NCBI GenBank assembly: GCA_020466095.1
Contig: CM035807.1
Location: forward strand, 80,000,351-80,064,350
Length of the DNA: 64,000 nt
DNA from: Chlorops oryzae
Taxonomy: Eukaryota > Arthropoda > Insecta > Diptera > Chloropidae
Direction: 5' to 3'
The position numbers and the translations under genes were made by a program. Each line of letters starts with the position of its first letter. Position 1 is the stretch's first letter. Shown piece after piece: positions 9,717 to 21,345 of this stretch. The notes beneath the pieces are model-generated. The model saw only the letters and a program-made list of their open reading frames with translations, was not told where the DNA came from and ran no database searches.

Positions 9717-11082
9717 GAGGAAAGGAACGGGCTTTTGAAAACTCCAATTCGTGATTTTTTTTTAAGATTAAAGATAAAGGCTAACAGCTCTGAGCTGTGC
9801 TTGGCAACTTTTGAACAGCGTAAGCTTTAACATAAATCCTCTAAGATAGATACCATCCGCTTCTATATTCCATCAACTTCCTGTGGCGTTTTGTTTCTTC
9901 TTCAAAATGATTCATAAACTCAAAGCTCCCGGAATGTTGTCTGAGATCTTAATTTCTGAGTTTCCCATGCACTCAGTACCTACCAGCTTCCGGCTCTATT
10001 CAACCAATCCAATTTATCTTACCTCAGCAATTTGTACTTTGTATAATTCTTCCAACATTACACTCGATTTCGTATTATTGAAAAAGACAAGACGGAAGTC
10101 ACTGGCGAAAGTTGAAGTCTTCAACAAATTAGGAATAAATACGAATTTCAAAACAAAAACAAACAAATTTTTCCACTGAAATTAATTTTATTAACAATTT
10201 TTCACCGGATACGTTGACTGCTACCTTCTTTTCTACAAACTGATTTAATCTGAAAACAGGGGAGCAATTTCAATCGAACCGCTTCGTTAGATCTACCAGT
10301 AAGCTATCCACATAACTCCAAAATTCCTTCAACGAGAAACCATATTTTGAACGAAGGACGTCATGATGAATATCCGTTGCGAGCGATACATCGAAGTTCC
10401 AAAGCTCAATTTGTGCCGTTTTCACTGCTCATAAAACCGATTGATTCATATTTCAAAGTTCAATGAACTTTTTTTCTTTTCAGAAATTCATGTCAATGTC
10501 TAGGGTAACCCGATATAACATCCGGCCTTAAACATAAACTCACTGTCTGATTCGCTTCCAGTAGCGGCAACTGTTCGTTCGTTCCTTCATCCGTTCGTTC
10601 GTTCTACGACTCATTACTTTTAGCATTTTTTGGCCCTAAAGCTTTTCAACTTGATTTTTGCTTGACATCTGTTCGAGCTGAATAACTTTCCTGTTTAATC
10701 TTGAAATTTTTTTGCACTCGTATTTATAGGAGGAAAAAAATGCAAATAAAAAATGCAAATAAAAAATAAAATAAAAAATTCGCACGTTTGAATGATTTCA
10801 ATGAACTTAAAAAAGACTTCCCGAACGCATTTGTTGATTCGTTTAAATCGCCGATGATGGAAAACCATAAAGAAACTTTAATTTCCCACCGCCAACAAAG
10901 CCGCAGTTGATGAAAGGGATTTTTTACGAATTAAAATCGATGGATTTAAAATCGGATTATGTCGTTCAAATTTTAAAAGCACATGTGTATAAGCTCGTAC
11001 ACCATTCGTTTTTATTAGAATTTTCTGCTTAATCCTTCGAGCACTATAACGACAATTACAAGAAAAAAGATTAAAGGACATA
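9717..11082. other. No gene recognised; minor simple repeats
   Basis: Contains a (GTTC)n-like tract at 10571-10605 and an A-rich stretch (AAATGCAAATAAAAAATGC) around 10735-10780. The open frames (98 and 67 codons) have no recognisable motif. Confidence 0.5.
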
Positions 11083-11316
11083 TTGACCGTTTATTTTGAA
11101 AGCGATGTAACTCCATTTTTTTATTTTGCGATTCTGAGCGGTTTTGAGGTAAAATTTAAGGCCGTGTGTTAATTTAGTTTTTGGATTCGTGTTATGCTAT
11201 CCATTAAAGACTTCACAGTTTTTGTGTGTGGTTGTGGGTGCTGGGCAATGAACATTCACCACTTAATATCTCGTAACAGAAAAATGGAGTGACTCAACTT
11301 TCAAAGTAAATGGTCC
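11083..11316. mobile_element. Diverged TA-flanked MITE, relative of the one in the tandem unit
   Basis: Left end GACCGTTTATTTTGAAAG continues GCGATGTAACTCCATTTTT; the right end read inward gives GGACCATTTACTTTGAAAG then TTGAGTCACTCCATTTTT. TA lies at both borders (11081-11082 and 11317-11318). The first 18 bases closely match the MITE at 1758-2018 but the interior differs, so it is a sister subfamily of about 234 bp. Confidence 0.7.
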
Positions 11317-13538
11317 TAATTATTATTTTACCTTAAAAATTGTCAAAAACATTTAAGACTAGTAATTAGCGTTTAAAATTTTAATTGTCAGATATTTAAT
11401 AAAATAAAAACCCTTGGAAGAGGATAAGGGAATGATAGCTGATTTCTTCAGGGCCATTAATTTTTGTTGACGCCTACAATTAGAGAACTCGCAAATACTC
11501 AGAACATACAATACAAAATATATTTTTAAAACACCCAGAAGGATCTGAAGGTGCTTTGAAAACACTGCAAGGGCTTAAAACGCGCTTGTCATTATTGCAT
11601 CTGCTTGCTGAGATTAAATGTGATTAAACGGTATTTATGAAAGCTAATCAACTATCTGATTTAATTGGTTAACGTGATTTAATTCTGAAGGGTGGCCGAT
11701 TAATCACGCTTTTAACTTTCAATGGAATTTGTAAAACATTAAAATAAGTCTTAAAATTTATATTCAACGTGTTAATATACGAACCTATATATGTGGCATC
11801 AATTTACACATTCCTTGAACAATTTTAATGACCTTATAATACAGAGAAATCATTTATTTCAACAAATCAGCGAAAATGACATCATTTTTGCGATAAATAG
11901 TTATCTAAATCAGCTTAGAGCTGTGCTCGTTATCAACCAAATTGCCTTTGGCATTGAGCGTTTACATCATGTGATCCTTCCTTGAATAAATCTTGTTTGT
12001 CTACATCAAGAAAATTCGTGCTCCCCCGCCATAACCCAATGTATATGTTCATGCATACGATGCCTTCGAATCTTCTCCACCCAATTCATATCAAAACAAG
12101 ATAGATATCCTTTTTCCTTAGGGAAGTATTTGGATGCTGGAGCATGTTCCGTTTAGTTTAAATCGTCGAAAACCAATTCGAAATAAAGTGAAATTCTATC
12201 GCATTTACTGTGAAATGTTAACGAACGTTGATGGGTTTTCCTCAATTTTCCTCTTTCCTTTCTCGCTATCCTCGAGCCGCTCAAAAACGAATTTAAATTC
12301 GTAAACGTTCTGTGTTTTCATTGCCAAAAAATTGACATATCAATCAATCATAATTTGAATGGATGTCAGCTTTGAAGAAGGACAAAATCAACTACCTAAA
12401 CCAAATAATTTTTTATTTTCATTGAGGATATTCCCATACAAATATAGATAGGACTTGAGGTTAAAATGTCCGAATGGTTAAACAATTTATTCGAATGTCC
12501 TTCTTCTTCAATCGGCTCCGTTCGTGTCGTTTGCTTTTGCTTCGCAACGCACACTGGCAATATTCGGCGTTAGCAATTATCCACCACAAGGAAATATTGC
12601 CGAAAACTGTTATACGCTTTTGCGCATGTGTTCCAATTGGAAATGTGGTGAAAATAGTCTTTAAGCTGGATTTTGTGGTAAGTCCTTATCCTATTTTGCT
12701 TCGCTGAGAGTAAAATCCCTTCAGTATAAAGTTTTTACGTTAAACCAATAAAAGCTGCGGAATGTCTTGCAGAGTTTTTAAATCCTCCTGCGTCATATGA
12801 TGGCAAATAATTTCTTTGATTACGCCTTGTTTACCTTTTTCCCTTTCTATCGTTTTTCCTTTTTTTTTTCTTTTTTGTTTACTTGTTTGTATTCTTCTCA
12901 AAGTTTGCTTTCCCATATTATTATGTGCTTAAATACTGAAATAATATTTTTGTATTTTATTTTGGTATTTGACTGTTCTATGTATTTTGGAATGAAAGGA
13001 AAGCTTCTTGTTTGAGGGCAATTCATACTTTAACTACTTATGTGACATAGTAAACGGATGATTTTCTAAGGAATTTCGTCAACTTTTAAAGGGATTTAAA
13101 GCTGTGCGATCCACGGGCCTTAATCTATGTATATTGCAATGGGATAGGAAATTCGATGCGATAGCTTAAGTATTACGAGTCGCAATTGGACTAGTTTTTT
13201 AAAGTTTTTGATTCGTAAAAATGAACTAAATGCATTTCCAACATACGAATTGAACTGAAAAAAATAGCTTGCACAGCAAACGATCCAATCCCGACTCGAA
13301 AAAGCTTTCACATCGCAATACGGAGTAAGGCTCCAAATCATTTTATATATTTTTTTTATAATGCGGGTGTCATTATTCATTTCTATTGTAATTAATATTC
13401 TACTTTAATTCATTTTTATTATAATATTAATATAATCATGATAATCGATCACACAAAAGTCCCATTAGGACTTGAACTATTCCCACTGTTTGCAGACGAT
13501 TCTTTTATCATAATAAGTAGTAGACCCATATATATATA
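11317..13538. other. No gene recognised
   Basis: AT-rich DNA with pyrimidine-rich runs (12836-12890). The word TTTTGTGGTAAGTCC at 12671-12685 resembles a splice donor but no convincing exon precedes it. Frames up to 86 codons lack motifs. Confidence 0.5.
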
Positions 13539-13814
13539 TGGCACCAAGTGATTACCATCTGTTCCTGTCCATGGCGAACAATTTTGCTGGTGAAACATTC
13601 GCTTCAAGAGAGGCTTCTGAAATTCGACTGTCCCAATTTTTCGCTAATAGGAACGAGGGCTTCTATGAGAGAGGCATAATGAAATTACCTTTAAAATGGC
13701 AACATGTTATCGAACAAAACGGCGCATATTTGACCTAAATCGGGTCATTCTAACTATCTTAAATAAAGCCCTCAATTTAATGCAAAAATAATAATTTCTT
13801 TTTACTACACCTAA
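13539..13814 (+). mobile_element. 5'-truncated mariner copy (last 66 codons plus right end)
   Basis: Begins abruptly at TGGCACCAAGTG, next to an (AT)n tract, and runs through the mariner C-terminus, stop codon, AATAAA and right inverted end CTACACCTAA, followed by TA (13815-13816). The predicted tail from APSDYHLF to NGAYLT matches the full copy at 8107-9168 except WQH for WQQ, so the two separated recently. The left 1 kb is missing. It lies in the opposite orientation to the full copy. Confidence 0.93.
13541..13738 (+). pseudogene. Mariner transposase C-terminal fragment
   Basis: About 65 codons, from the third catalytic Asp region (APSDYHLF) to the stop codon, in the same frame as the full transposase. 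The HTH domains and the first two catalytic positions are absent, so no activity is possible. The ATG at its start comes from the chance join with the flanking TATATATATG sequence. Confidence 0.9.
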
Positions 13815-16800
13815 TATATCTATAAACCTACTTTAGTCATTTCTTACTAGCCTTAGCTTCATGGATCACTGCAAGTAAAGAAGCATTTGTGCAGCAATAT
13901 TTTGTTGATTTTTCGGTAGCAATATTTTGCCAACAAGTAAAATTATAAACATATCAGTAATGCTCTATTTTACATTTCTATCTTAAAGTTAAGGCAAATA
14001 AAACTAAATGTAATCTGAAAGGAGCGCTCGCTTCAACTGTTCAAGTCTTTTCAATTGTAAATTTTCGAAATTCTCCAACATAAATTACATTTATCTTAAT
14101 TTTGTTTGAAGAAAACATTATATTATTGCTTCAACGTTAGCTGCACGAAATGGGACGTTCTTTTCTCCTCATTCTTTTTTGTTTTGTTTTGTTTTTTTGT
14201 TCTTTCTTGTGCTCTCTCGCTTGAAGTAACGTATCTCCTTCTATTCTATCTCGAAATACGTAAATTTTAGTTAAAACTTCAATCCAAGAAGTTCGCCATT
14301 CTTTCTTGCCTTATTTGCTTTATTTGCTTTAGTTTGAAATGCGTTTTTAGCGCTGAGTTTTGTGTAATACGAATGTAGGGGCAAAGCTCAACGCCGAACG
14401 TTGAACGTTTGCTGAATGCATTTTTACTTGGCGAACGACAGAAATACATGCAGCAAAGCAAACAGCGAACAACAACAAGAAAGAAATAATACTTTTAAGA
14501 GTATGAAAAAAAGAAAGAAAAGAAACAAAAAAACAAAATTCGCCGAGTTGAGCGGGAAGCTCTGTTTGGAAGCATCATAATAGAAGAAAAAGTATTGAAG
14601 AGCGAAAATAAATTTCATTTAAGGATAAAGATAAGAAGTGAACCGCATAGACGAGAAAATGGCCAAAATTAGTTCAAATTGAATGGGGCCATTCAGTTTG
14701 GTCGTTGTGTCGAAGAACTTTTGAAAATCGCATAAAAAGCTCTTTGAAAAGAAAGTGAATTTCAAATTTCCTTTTATCACTTAATAATTATGACAAAAAT
14801 TTTATTTTTCGCAGTCATTTTTATACATATTTTTCAGTTAATCAAGGAACTTTTATCAAGCGTCGGAGCATCTTTTGTCTTAATGACGTCACAATTTTTT
14901 TTTTTTTTAATACTTTGGCAACTGAACAGGTCCGTAGAGAAGGAACGCGAGCCCAGGAAATTGTTTATTCAAGTAACTTAGAAGGTCTTTATATTGCTTC
15001 TGATACTACTTCCCTACAAATCAGGTTCTCTTCATAACATTCTATGAATCTATATATGAAGATGTCCGAGAGAATGGGGAAACACCCCTTCTGAATCTCT
15101 CTATCCTCTCCAGACCTGATAATAACTTTTATGTTGGTTTTCATTTTAGCTTTAGAACGAAAATTCTTACCACTGCATTGAAACAGTCAAACAGACACGA
15201 AGGCTCGTTCGCACATAAAATGCACCCAAAAAATTGATTTCTGAAGTTCTCTGATAAATTTCGACACTGCTCAGCTTTGAATATAATGTGATACATAATT
15301 ATATTCAATATCAATATCTCATGCGTGTTATACGTAGGCACATTCCTCATACAGACCCGCCAGTCAGTCGCCACATTTTCCGAGCGGACTTGTCTTTTTT
15401 TCTTTTCTTGTTTTTGTTTTTTTTTTCAGCTGCTGATGGAGTTGCTGTTTTTATGGTTGTTCATGCCGCGTATAGTATGACACACAAAAGTGTATCTGTG
15501 AAATCGAACATGAAACTTAAATCCAAATATCAATTCCAGAGGAATTGCCATAACGACCATATTTGGTTCGTTTATGCTGTGATATTTGGCATTGCCATAA
15601 ATCGTGGAGAATTCACGCCATTTTTTTTGGGGGGGGGGCTTTATAATTGAGGATTTAATGAGTATCTGGAATTGTATTGTATATACTTGTCGTGTATTTT
15701 TCGTGAAATAACTTATTTCTGTTATTTTTGAATTTAAATTTCAATGAATGAATTTTTGATTTTAATTCTGCAAAATAGTTTCAACAGTTTTGTTTTGATG
15801 CTGTTACCCAGCCGGAAATTTCACTACTTCTGCAGTACTTCCGAAGTGGTGAAAATTCATACTGCGACTACTCGCATTACTAGCCATTACTTCTAATGAA
15901 ATTTGTTAGGAGATGGGCGCTGTTTTCAGTACTTCAAAATTGATGTGTTATTCATTAGGCAAAAGAGTGTATGACCCTGGTCCGCATGAAAACTTCATTT
16001 GAGAAAAGTGCACGTGCTGGCTGGCTAAAATGGTCCAATGATTATTTCATTTGAAAATAGAGTATATGCTGCTAACATGAACCATAATATCATTCTGTAC
16101 AAAGACTATAGTGCCAACGGGAAAAAAATGTATGTATACGCCGCGGGGATCTGAGAGGAGAAGGAAAATACATTTTTAAAATTTTTTTAATGTTTTAATA
16201 AGCGCTTTCGAACTTGTATTTTTTCAATGAATATCTTAAAAAAATTGGCGGATATGGCCATATTTTGTCACTTCGTGACTGTGACACATCATCGCCTTTG
16301 GAAAGACTTGAGAATTTCAATTCTTAAAACATCAAAAGTACAAAAAAATTATAAAACTTTTGAGAATTGTTGCACACAGATTGAAAAACATCTTGTCATG
16401 AAATTTTCATAGATCTTCATTGAAAATAGGAGTATAAAACCCTCTTTCAAAGTTAAAATTTCATTTGAAGAAGACCCACCCATATAAATGGATCCGCCCT
16501 AATGTATATATATTAATTGCCCCAATGTTGAGTGCATTTTCAATAGGAGTTTATTCTCAAAGGACCAACGTTTTTCTCAAATTAATTAACATTGAATTAA
16601 ATTAAAATAAAATCGCAATTAAATCTAATCAATTCGGTTCATTCATTATAATTTCGCTTTCATGCAATTATATTCCGATTTCTCGGGAAGGTTCTATACA
16701 GATAATAAAACTTGGACTTTGGTGTTTGCGGAACCACGAATTTTTCGTCTTGTTCCATAATTTTTCAATAGAATATGTTAATTCCATAAATAATTGTTTA

Positions 16801-17460
16801 TAAATCGTTGAAGTGATTTTCTTTTAACCGCCGACAGAATGCATTTTTTCTGACAACTCCGTTTATGGATCGGCTTATCGATACGCAAAGAAGGAGAAAA
16901 AATATCGCTCTAATATTAACTTTGAGGAAATGTCTCGGCAACAATATCGTCTTTCCCTTTTCTCTTTTCCATCCAATCAAACGCAAAATCTTATCGTCTG
17001 ACCAGGCACAAACTTACAAAGTCCAATTGCAAACCCTCAACGTAGCTATCCCAATTCAATTCAATTATTCACCAGAAGCAAGGAGCCATAATTTACAGGT
17101 GCGCTCGCAACACAAAAACTTTTGTTCTTCTATCGAAATGTCTGTCGTTATTTTTATATATTTTTTCTTTAAATGCTTCGCACAAATCACAGCTTGGAAC
17201 AATTTCAATAGGTTTAAGACCATTTAGAGGGCCTTCTTTGCTCTGCAGCTAGTCAAATTCAGTGGGTTGCCAATGCTTCTTCATCATGGGAATTGCTTGT
17301 TCTGTCTGTCGGCGCTATATTACCTCAATGGAAAACATTAAGAAATCCGTCTTTCGTTTAATGAGAAAAAATTTCATATTCCCAATAAGCTTAAAAGTTG
17401 ACTGCATAATTTTGAATTAAGGCTTTTTATAATTTCGAATAGCAAAGGCGGCGGTGGAAG
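13815..17460. other. No gene recognised
   Basis: Mostly AT-rich with purine or pyrimidine runs (14480-14530 A/G-rich, 15395-15428 T-rich, a G10 run at 15630-15640). A possible one-ended relative of the TIR element at 38144 begins at about 15809 (CCCAGCCGGAAATTTCAC), with no matching right end found. The longest frame (120 codons at 15288) has no motif. Confidence 0.45.
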
Positions 17461-17471
17461 CTCTTTATATC

Positions 17472-17533
17472 TCACACACACTCACGCACACGTACACTCA
17501 CAAAAATTGTGTGTCTTTGTGTGTGTGAATGTG
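17472..17533. repeat. CA tract followed by TG tract, potential hairpin
   Basis: A degenerate (CA)n at 17472-17502 is followed, after CAAAAAT, by a degenerate (TG)n at 17508-17533, so one strand could fold on itself as a long imperfect hairpin. It is a microsatellite pair in inverted arrangement. Confidence 0.7.
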
Positions 17534-19409
17534 CCTTTGTAAACTCCGCATTAAGTTTCCATCTTGATAAAATGAAGTGTCAGGAAATTGCTTTACATCG
17601 TCAACGCCTTAAAGTTTTTCTTTGCTCTTTGTGTCTAACGGATGCCATTCTTAAGGCTTGAGGCCGCTGCTAAAAAGACGAAATAATAAAAAAAAAAATT
17701 CGATGAGCTTTGCCAGAGAAGGAGACAATGTGTCAGTGAGGGTGATTATTTTCAAAGCCGGTTTTCGGATTGTTCTTCTTATTATTTTCCATAATTTTTT
17801 ATTTTATTTTCCTTTTTTTTGTATGTGTGTGTTCTATGTAAATTGTTATCATTTTGCATTTCAAATTGTGTGAGGTATTTGTGGTGCTTATTTAATTACC
17901 GGCAGAGTGAAAATATGTTCAAGTGTTCAACGTGATGTTTTTATTTTAATTAAAATTCTCCTTTCCACTGAAAATTGCGGAAGAACTCACTTCCTCGAAT
18001 GTCCTTCTTAAATTATAGCAGACTTAAAGAAGGCGATTGTCACAAAATTATGCGCTCAATTTGAAAGAACTTTGGTTAACGGAAAGCGGTTTTAAAAGGC
18101 GGTTTGAGACTGTGCGTGTTCTCTTCGAAGTGACGCAGATGCGGTCGATGTGGTGCCAAAATTTGCATATGGTCCGTATAAAATACAATTTTAAATTTAA
18201 ACATTTAGGAATATTTTTTTGGTAGTATCCGACAAACATTTGAGGTTCATTGATATTTAGAAAGCGAGAATATTTTAGGATGCAATGAACAATACCCAAC
18301 GAATCCATTTTTGTTCTGGAAATATATTCTTCTAGTTTTTTATTTATGGTAAACTTATTTATTTAAATTATTTCTAATTATTTTGAATATTTCTTCTGAG
18401 AAAATATTCTAAGTGTGTATAAAATCCTTTTTTTATATTTATTTATTTCCATTCGAAGTCCGTTATAAAGTATGAATTTGCATGGTTTTCTGAATATTTG
18501 AAACCACTAAACCATTGAACTTGAGCAGGTTTATTGACACACGCACACACACACAAATTGGAACAAAAGGAAACAAAACAAAAATAGAAGAGAGAAAATT
18601 TTTTTTATCGAAATCTTGAATTCTCTTGTGTCAATGCGAAAACGCAAAAACGACAAATTCAGTCAGAAAAGACTGTGAACAGCAGCAGGTGTTGTTGAAA
18701 TGTCTTTAATTTGAGCAATAAAGGAAAATTGTTTTGCAATGTTATTGAGTGCAGCTATTGTACGTGTTGCCTCCGGATGCTCAGCTCAAGTTTTGCTTAT
18801 TCTCATCTTCTTCCAAAGAAATTCAAGTTTATTTCCGTACATATGGATGTATGTATGTATTTTTGTACTGCATGCTTGCATTGATTTTAATATTCGAAGA
18901 AAAAATGGGATATCCTTTATATTCTTCCTCTACTTCTCTTGCATTTACATATACAGTTCTCAACTCGAATCCAACTCCAGTTCGAGCTCAGCTTGTGTAA
19001 CACAGTCGAATGACAGAACAAAACATTTGTCTTATTGTCAAATAACTCTAGCGTAAAATGATAAAAGAATGCAGAGCGATCTCTGCAAAAAGAAAAAAAG
19101 AGTCCAAATTGGCAAATGGAATTGTTAAGTCCAATTTCCGTAAAGACAATAAAGCAGAATCGAAATAATGACTTCATTGCGCTTTTTGTTTCGAACATCG
19201 CTCCGATCAACCGTTAATCAAGTTGCACTTTAACAATTAAATACTTTCCATTATACTTTTTTAAAGGAAGAACAATTTATCGCAGCCTGGCAGTTTTACA
19301 CATACCGTAAGCGAAACGTAGCAAATTTTTGCCTAGCATTAATGAATGAAAAAAGGTTCCCAACTACTCTATTCTGCTAATCAAAACTCGTCCAAAAGTG
19401 TGATGGGGT
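17534..19409. other. No gene recognised
   Basis: Contains a (CA)n microsatellite at 18539-18556 and a (TGTA)n-like run near 18845-18860. No protein motif or RNA gene was found in either strand. Confidence 0.45.
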
Positions 19410-20187
19410 GAAAACGTGAGGGAGGGACAAAGAGAGAGGGAGGTATAGTGATCAAGGGGAGGACAAGGAGAGAGGGAGGGACAAAGACAGCGAGAGACAT
19501 AGATTGAAAGAGAGAGAGAGAGAGGAGGGGGGTAGAGGGATACAGAGAGAGAGAGAGAGAGAGAACAGTGAGACAGAGAGAGAGAGAGAGAAACAGAGAG
19601 AAAGAGACAGAGAGAAAAATACAGAGAGAGACGCACAGAGAGGGAGAAGACAGAGAGAGAGAGAGAGAGCCACATACAGAGAGAGGAACAGCAGAGAGAG
19701 AGATAGACAGAGAGAGATAGAGAGAGAGATAGGGAGAGAGTGATAGAGAGAGAGTGGGTGATACAGAGAGAGTGATAGGGTGATAGAGAGAGAGAGCGAG
19801 TGATAGAAGAGGAGTGATAGAGATGGAGTGATAGAGAGAGTGATAGAGAGAGATATAGCGAAAGAGAGGGAGAGAGAGGGAGAGAGAGGGAGAGAGAGGA
19901 AGAGAGGGAGAGAGAGGAGAGAGAGGGAGAGAGAGGAGAGAGGGAGAGAGAGGGAGAGAGAGAGAGGGAGAGAGAGGAAGAGAGTAGAGAGAGAAAGTGA
20001 GAGAGAGAGAGGTAAGAGAGAGAGAGTGAGAGAGAGGAGAGAGAGAGTAGAGAGAGAGTGAGAGAGAGAGAGGAGAGAGAGAGTGAGAGAGAGAGTGAGA
20101 GAGAGAGTGAGAGAGAGAGTGAGAGAGAGAGATGAGAGAGAGAGTGAGAGAGAGAGTGAGAGAGAGAGTGAGAGAGAGAGGAGAGTG

Positions 20188-20272
<85 letters not shown>

Positions 20273-20836
20273 GTGAGAGAGAGAGAGTGGGAGAGTGAGA
20301 GAGAGAGTGTGAGAGTGTGAGAGTGTGAGAGTGTGAGAGTGTGAGAGTGTGAGAGTGTGAGAGTGTGAGAGTGTGAGAGTGTGAGAGTGTGAGAGTGTGA
20401 GAGTGAGAGAGTGAGAGAGAGAGAGAGAGAGTGAGAGAGAGTGAGAGAGTGAGAGAGAGACAGTTGGGAGGGAAAGAGAGAGAGAGGGAAGAAAAGAGAG
20501 AATGGGAAGGCGAGAGAGCGAGGGAAGAAAAGAGGGAAAGAGAGAGATAGTGCTAGAGTGATTGTGATAGCGGGAGACGGGAAACAGAGGAAGAGATATA
20601 GTGAGTGATGACGAGAGGTGGAAAGTTGTGGTAGTGAGGAGAGTGGAGTGCGTGGGGAGAAAATTGTGTGAGCAAGAGAAAATGGTTGGAAGGAGAGATT
20701 GGGAAGAAGAGAGAGAATGTGAAGGAGAGAGACAGAGTGGGAGAGTGCCGCCGGGAGGGGGATGGGAACGAGAGATGGAGTGATATGGTGAGAGATGACG
20801 AGAGGTGGAGAGGCCAGTAATGAGGCCAGTCGGGAT
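19410..20836. repeat. Long purine-only GA-type low-complexity tract
   Basis: About 1.1 kb (19410-20560) in which the plus strand is almost entirely A and G, with looser purine-rich sequence on to 20836. Sub-blocks have different unit lengths: GAGAGAGGGA (10 nt) around 19860-19975, GAGAGAGAGT (10 nt) around 20040-20180, a pure (GA)n near 20190-20270, and GAGTGTGA (8 nt) at about 20306-20400. The many open frames here (for example on both strands at 19364-20061) are repeat artefacts. Such tracts bind GAGA-type factors in flies and can form triplex DNA; neither is shown here. Confidence 0.95.
20306..20405. repeat. Tandem GAGTGTGA octamer array
   Basis: About twelve near-perfect copies of an 8-nt unit inside the GA tract. 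It is the only sub-block with regular T on the purine strand besides the GAGAGAGAGT block. Confidence 0.85.
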
Positions 20837-21257
20837 CAGTGTTCGGACTACGGAAATCCCAATTCGTAGTAGAAGACCAAAAAAATCGGAGTAGAAATGA
20901 ATTTTTGGGTAGTAAATTGGAATTTCTCATTTTCGACAAAAAAAAAAAAGGTCAACAAATTATTTGAAGCAAACATTTATAACTTACTGTACATATTACT
21001 TACATTTTTTATCTCCATCAGTCAAGATTTAGATACAGAGACATCTGTATGGAAAACAACAATTTGTTTGCGAACGAGGGAACACAAAAAACTCGTTCTC
21101 ATTACGTCTAAATCGTGACATAGACAAAATTAGTTTGAGTTTGGCGAAGTGAAAAAATCGGAGTAAATTTCAGGGATAGGGTAGTGGCGGAGTAGATTTC
21201 AAAAATTTTTAAAAAACGGAGTAGATCTACTCCGATCGGAGTATGTTCGGACTATAG
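20837..21257. mobile_element. hAT-like non-autonomous element inside the GA tract
   Basis: Flanked by a perfect 8 bp duplication GTCGGGAT (20829-20836 and 21258-21265), with purine-rich repeat on both sides. It starts CAGTGTTCGGACTACGG and ends GTTCGGACTATAG. C...G termini and an 8 bp duplication suit hAT, although the terminal inverted match is weak. The word CGGAGTA recurs near 20887 and, close to the right end, near 21155, 21184, 21218 and 21237. The right side has two overlapping perfect palindromes, CGGAGTAGATCTACTCCG and ACTCCGATCGGAGT. Repeated short words near the ends are where hAT transposases bind. It is 421 bp with no coding capacity. Confidence 0.75.
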
Positions 21258-21265
21258 GTCGGGAT

Positions 21266-21345
21266 AAAAGGCTGAGAGAGTGAGTGTGGAGAAAGGGAAA
21301 GGGATGCGTAGAGAGGGAGAAATGTAAATGAAGGGATCAATTAAA
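21266..21345. repeat. Continuation of the purine-rich tract
   Basis: AAAAGGCTGAGAGAGTGAG and following purine-rich sequence resume the tract interrupted by the insertion at 20837-21257, confirming that the element landed in pre-existing repeat. Confidence 0.7.

Noticed and set aside
15288..15650. 120-codon frame
   Set aside because: Phenylalanine run from poly(T) and no recognisable domain.
19364..20061. Arginine/glutamate-rich and serine/leucine-rich frames
   Set aside because: Translations of GA and TC repeats.
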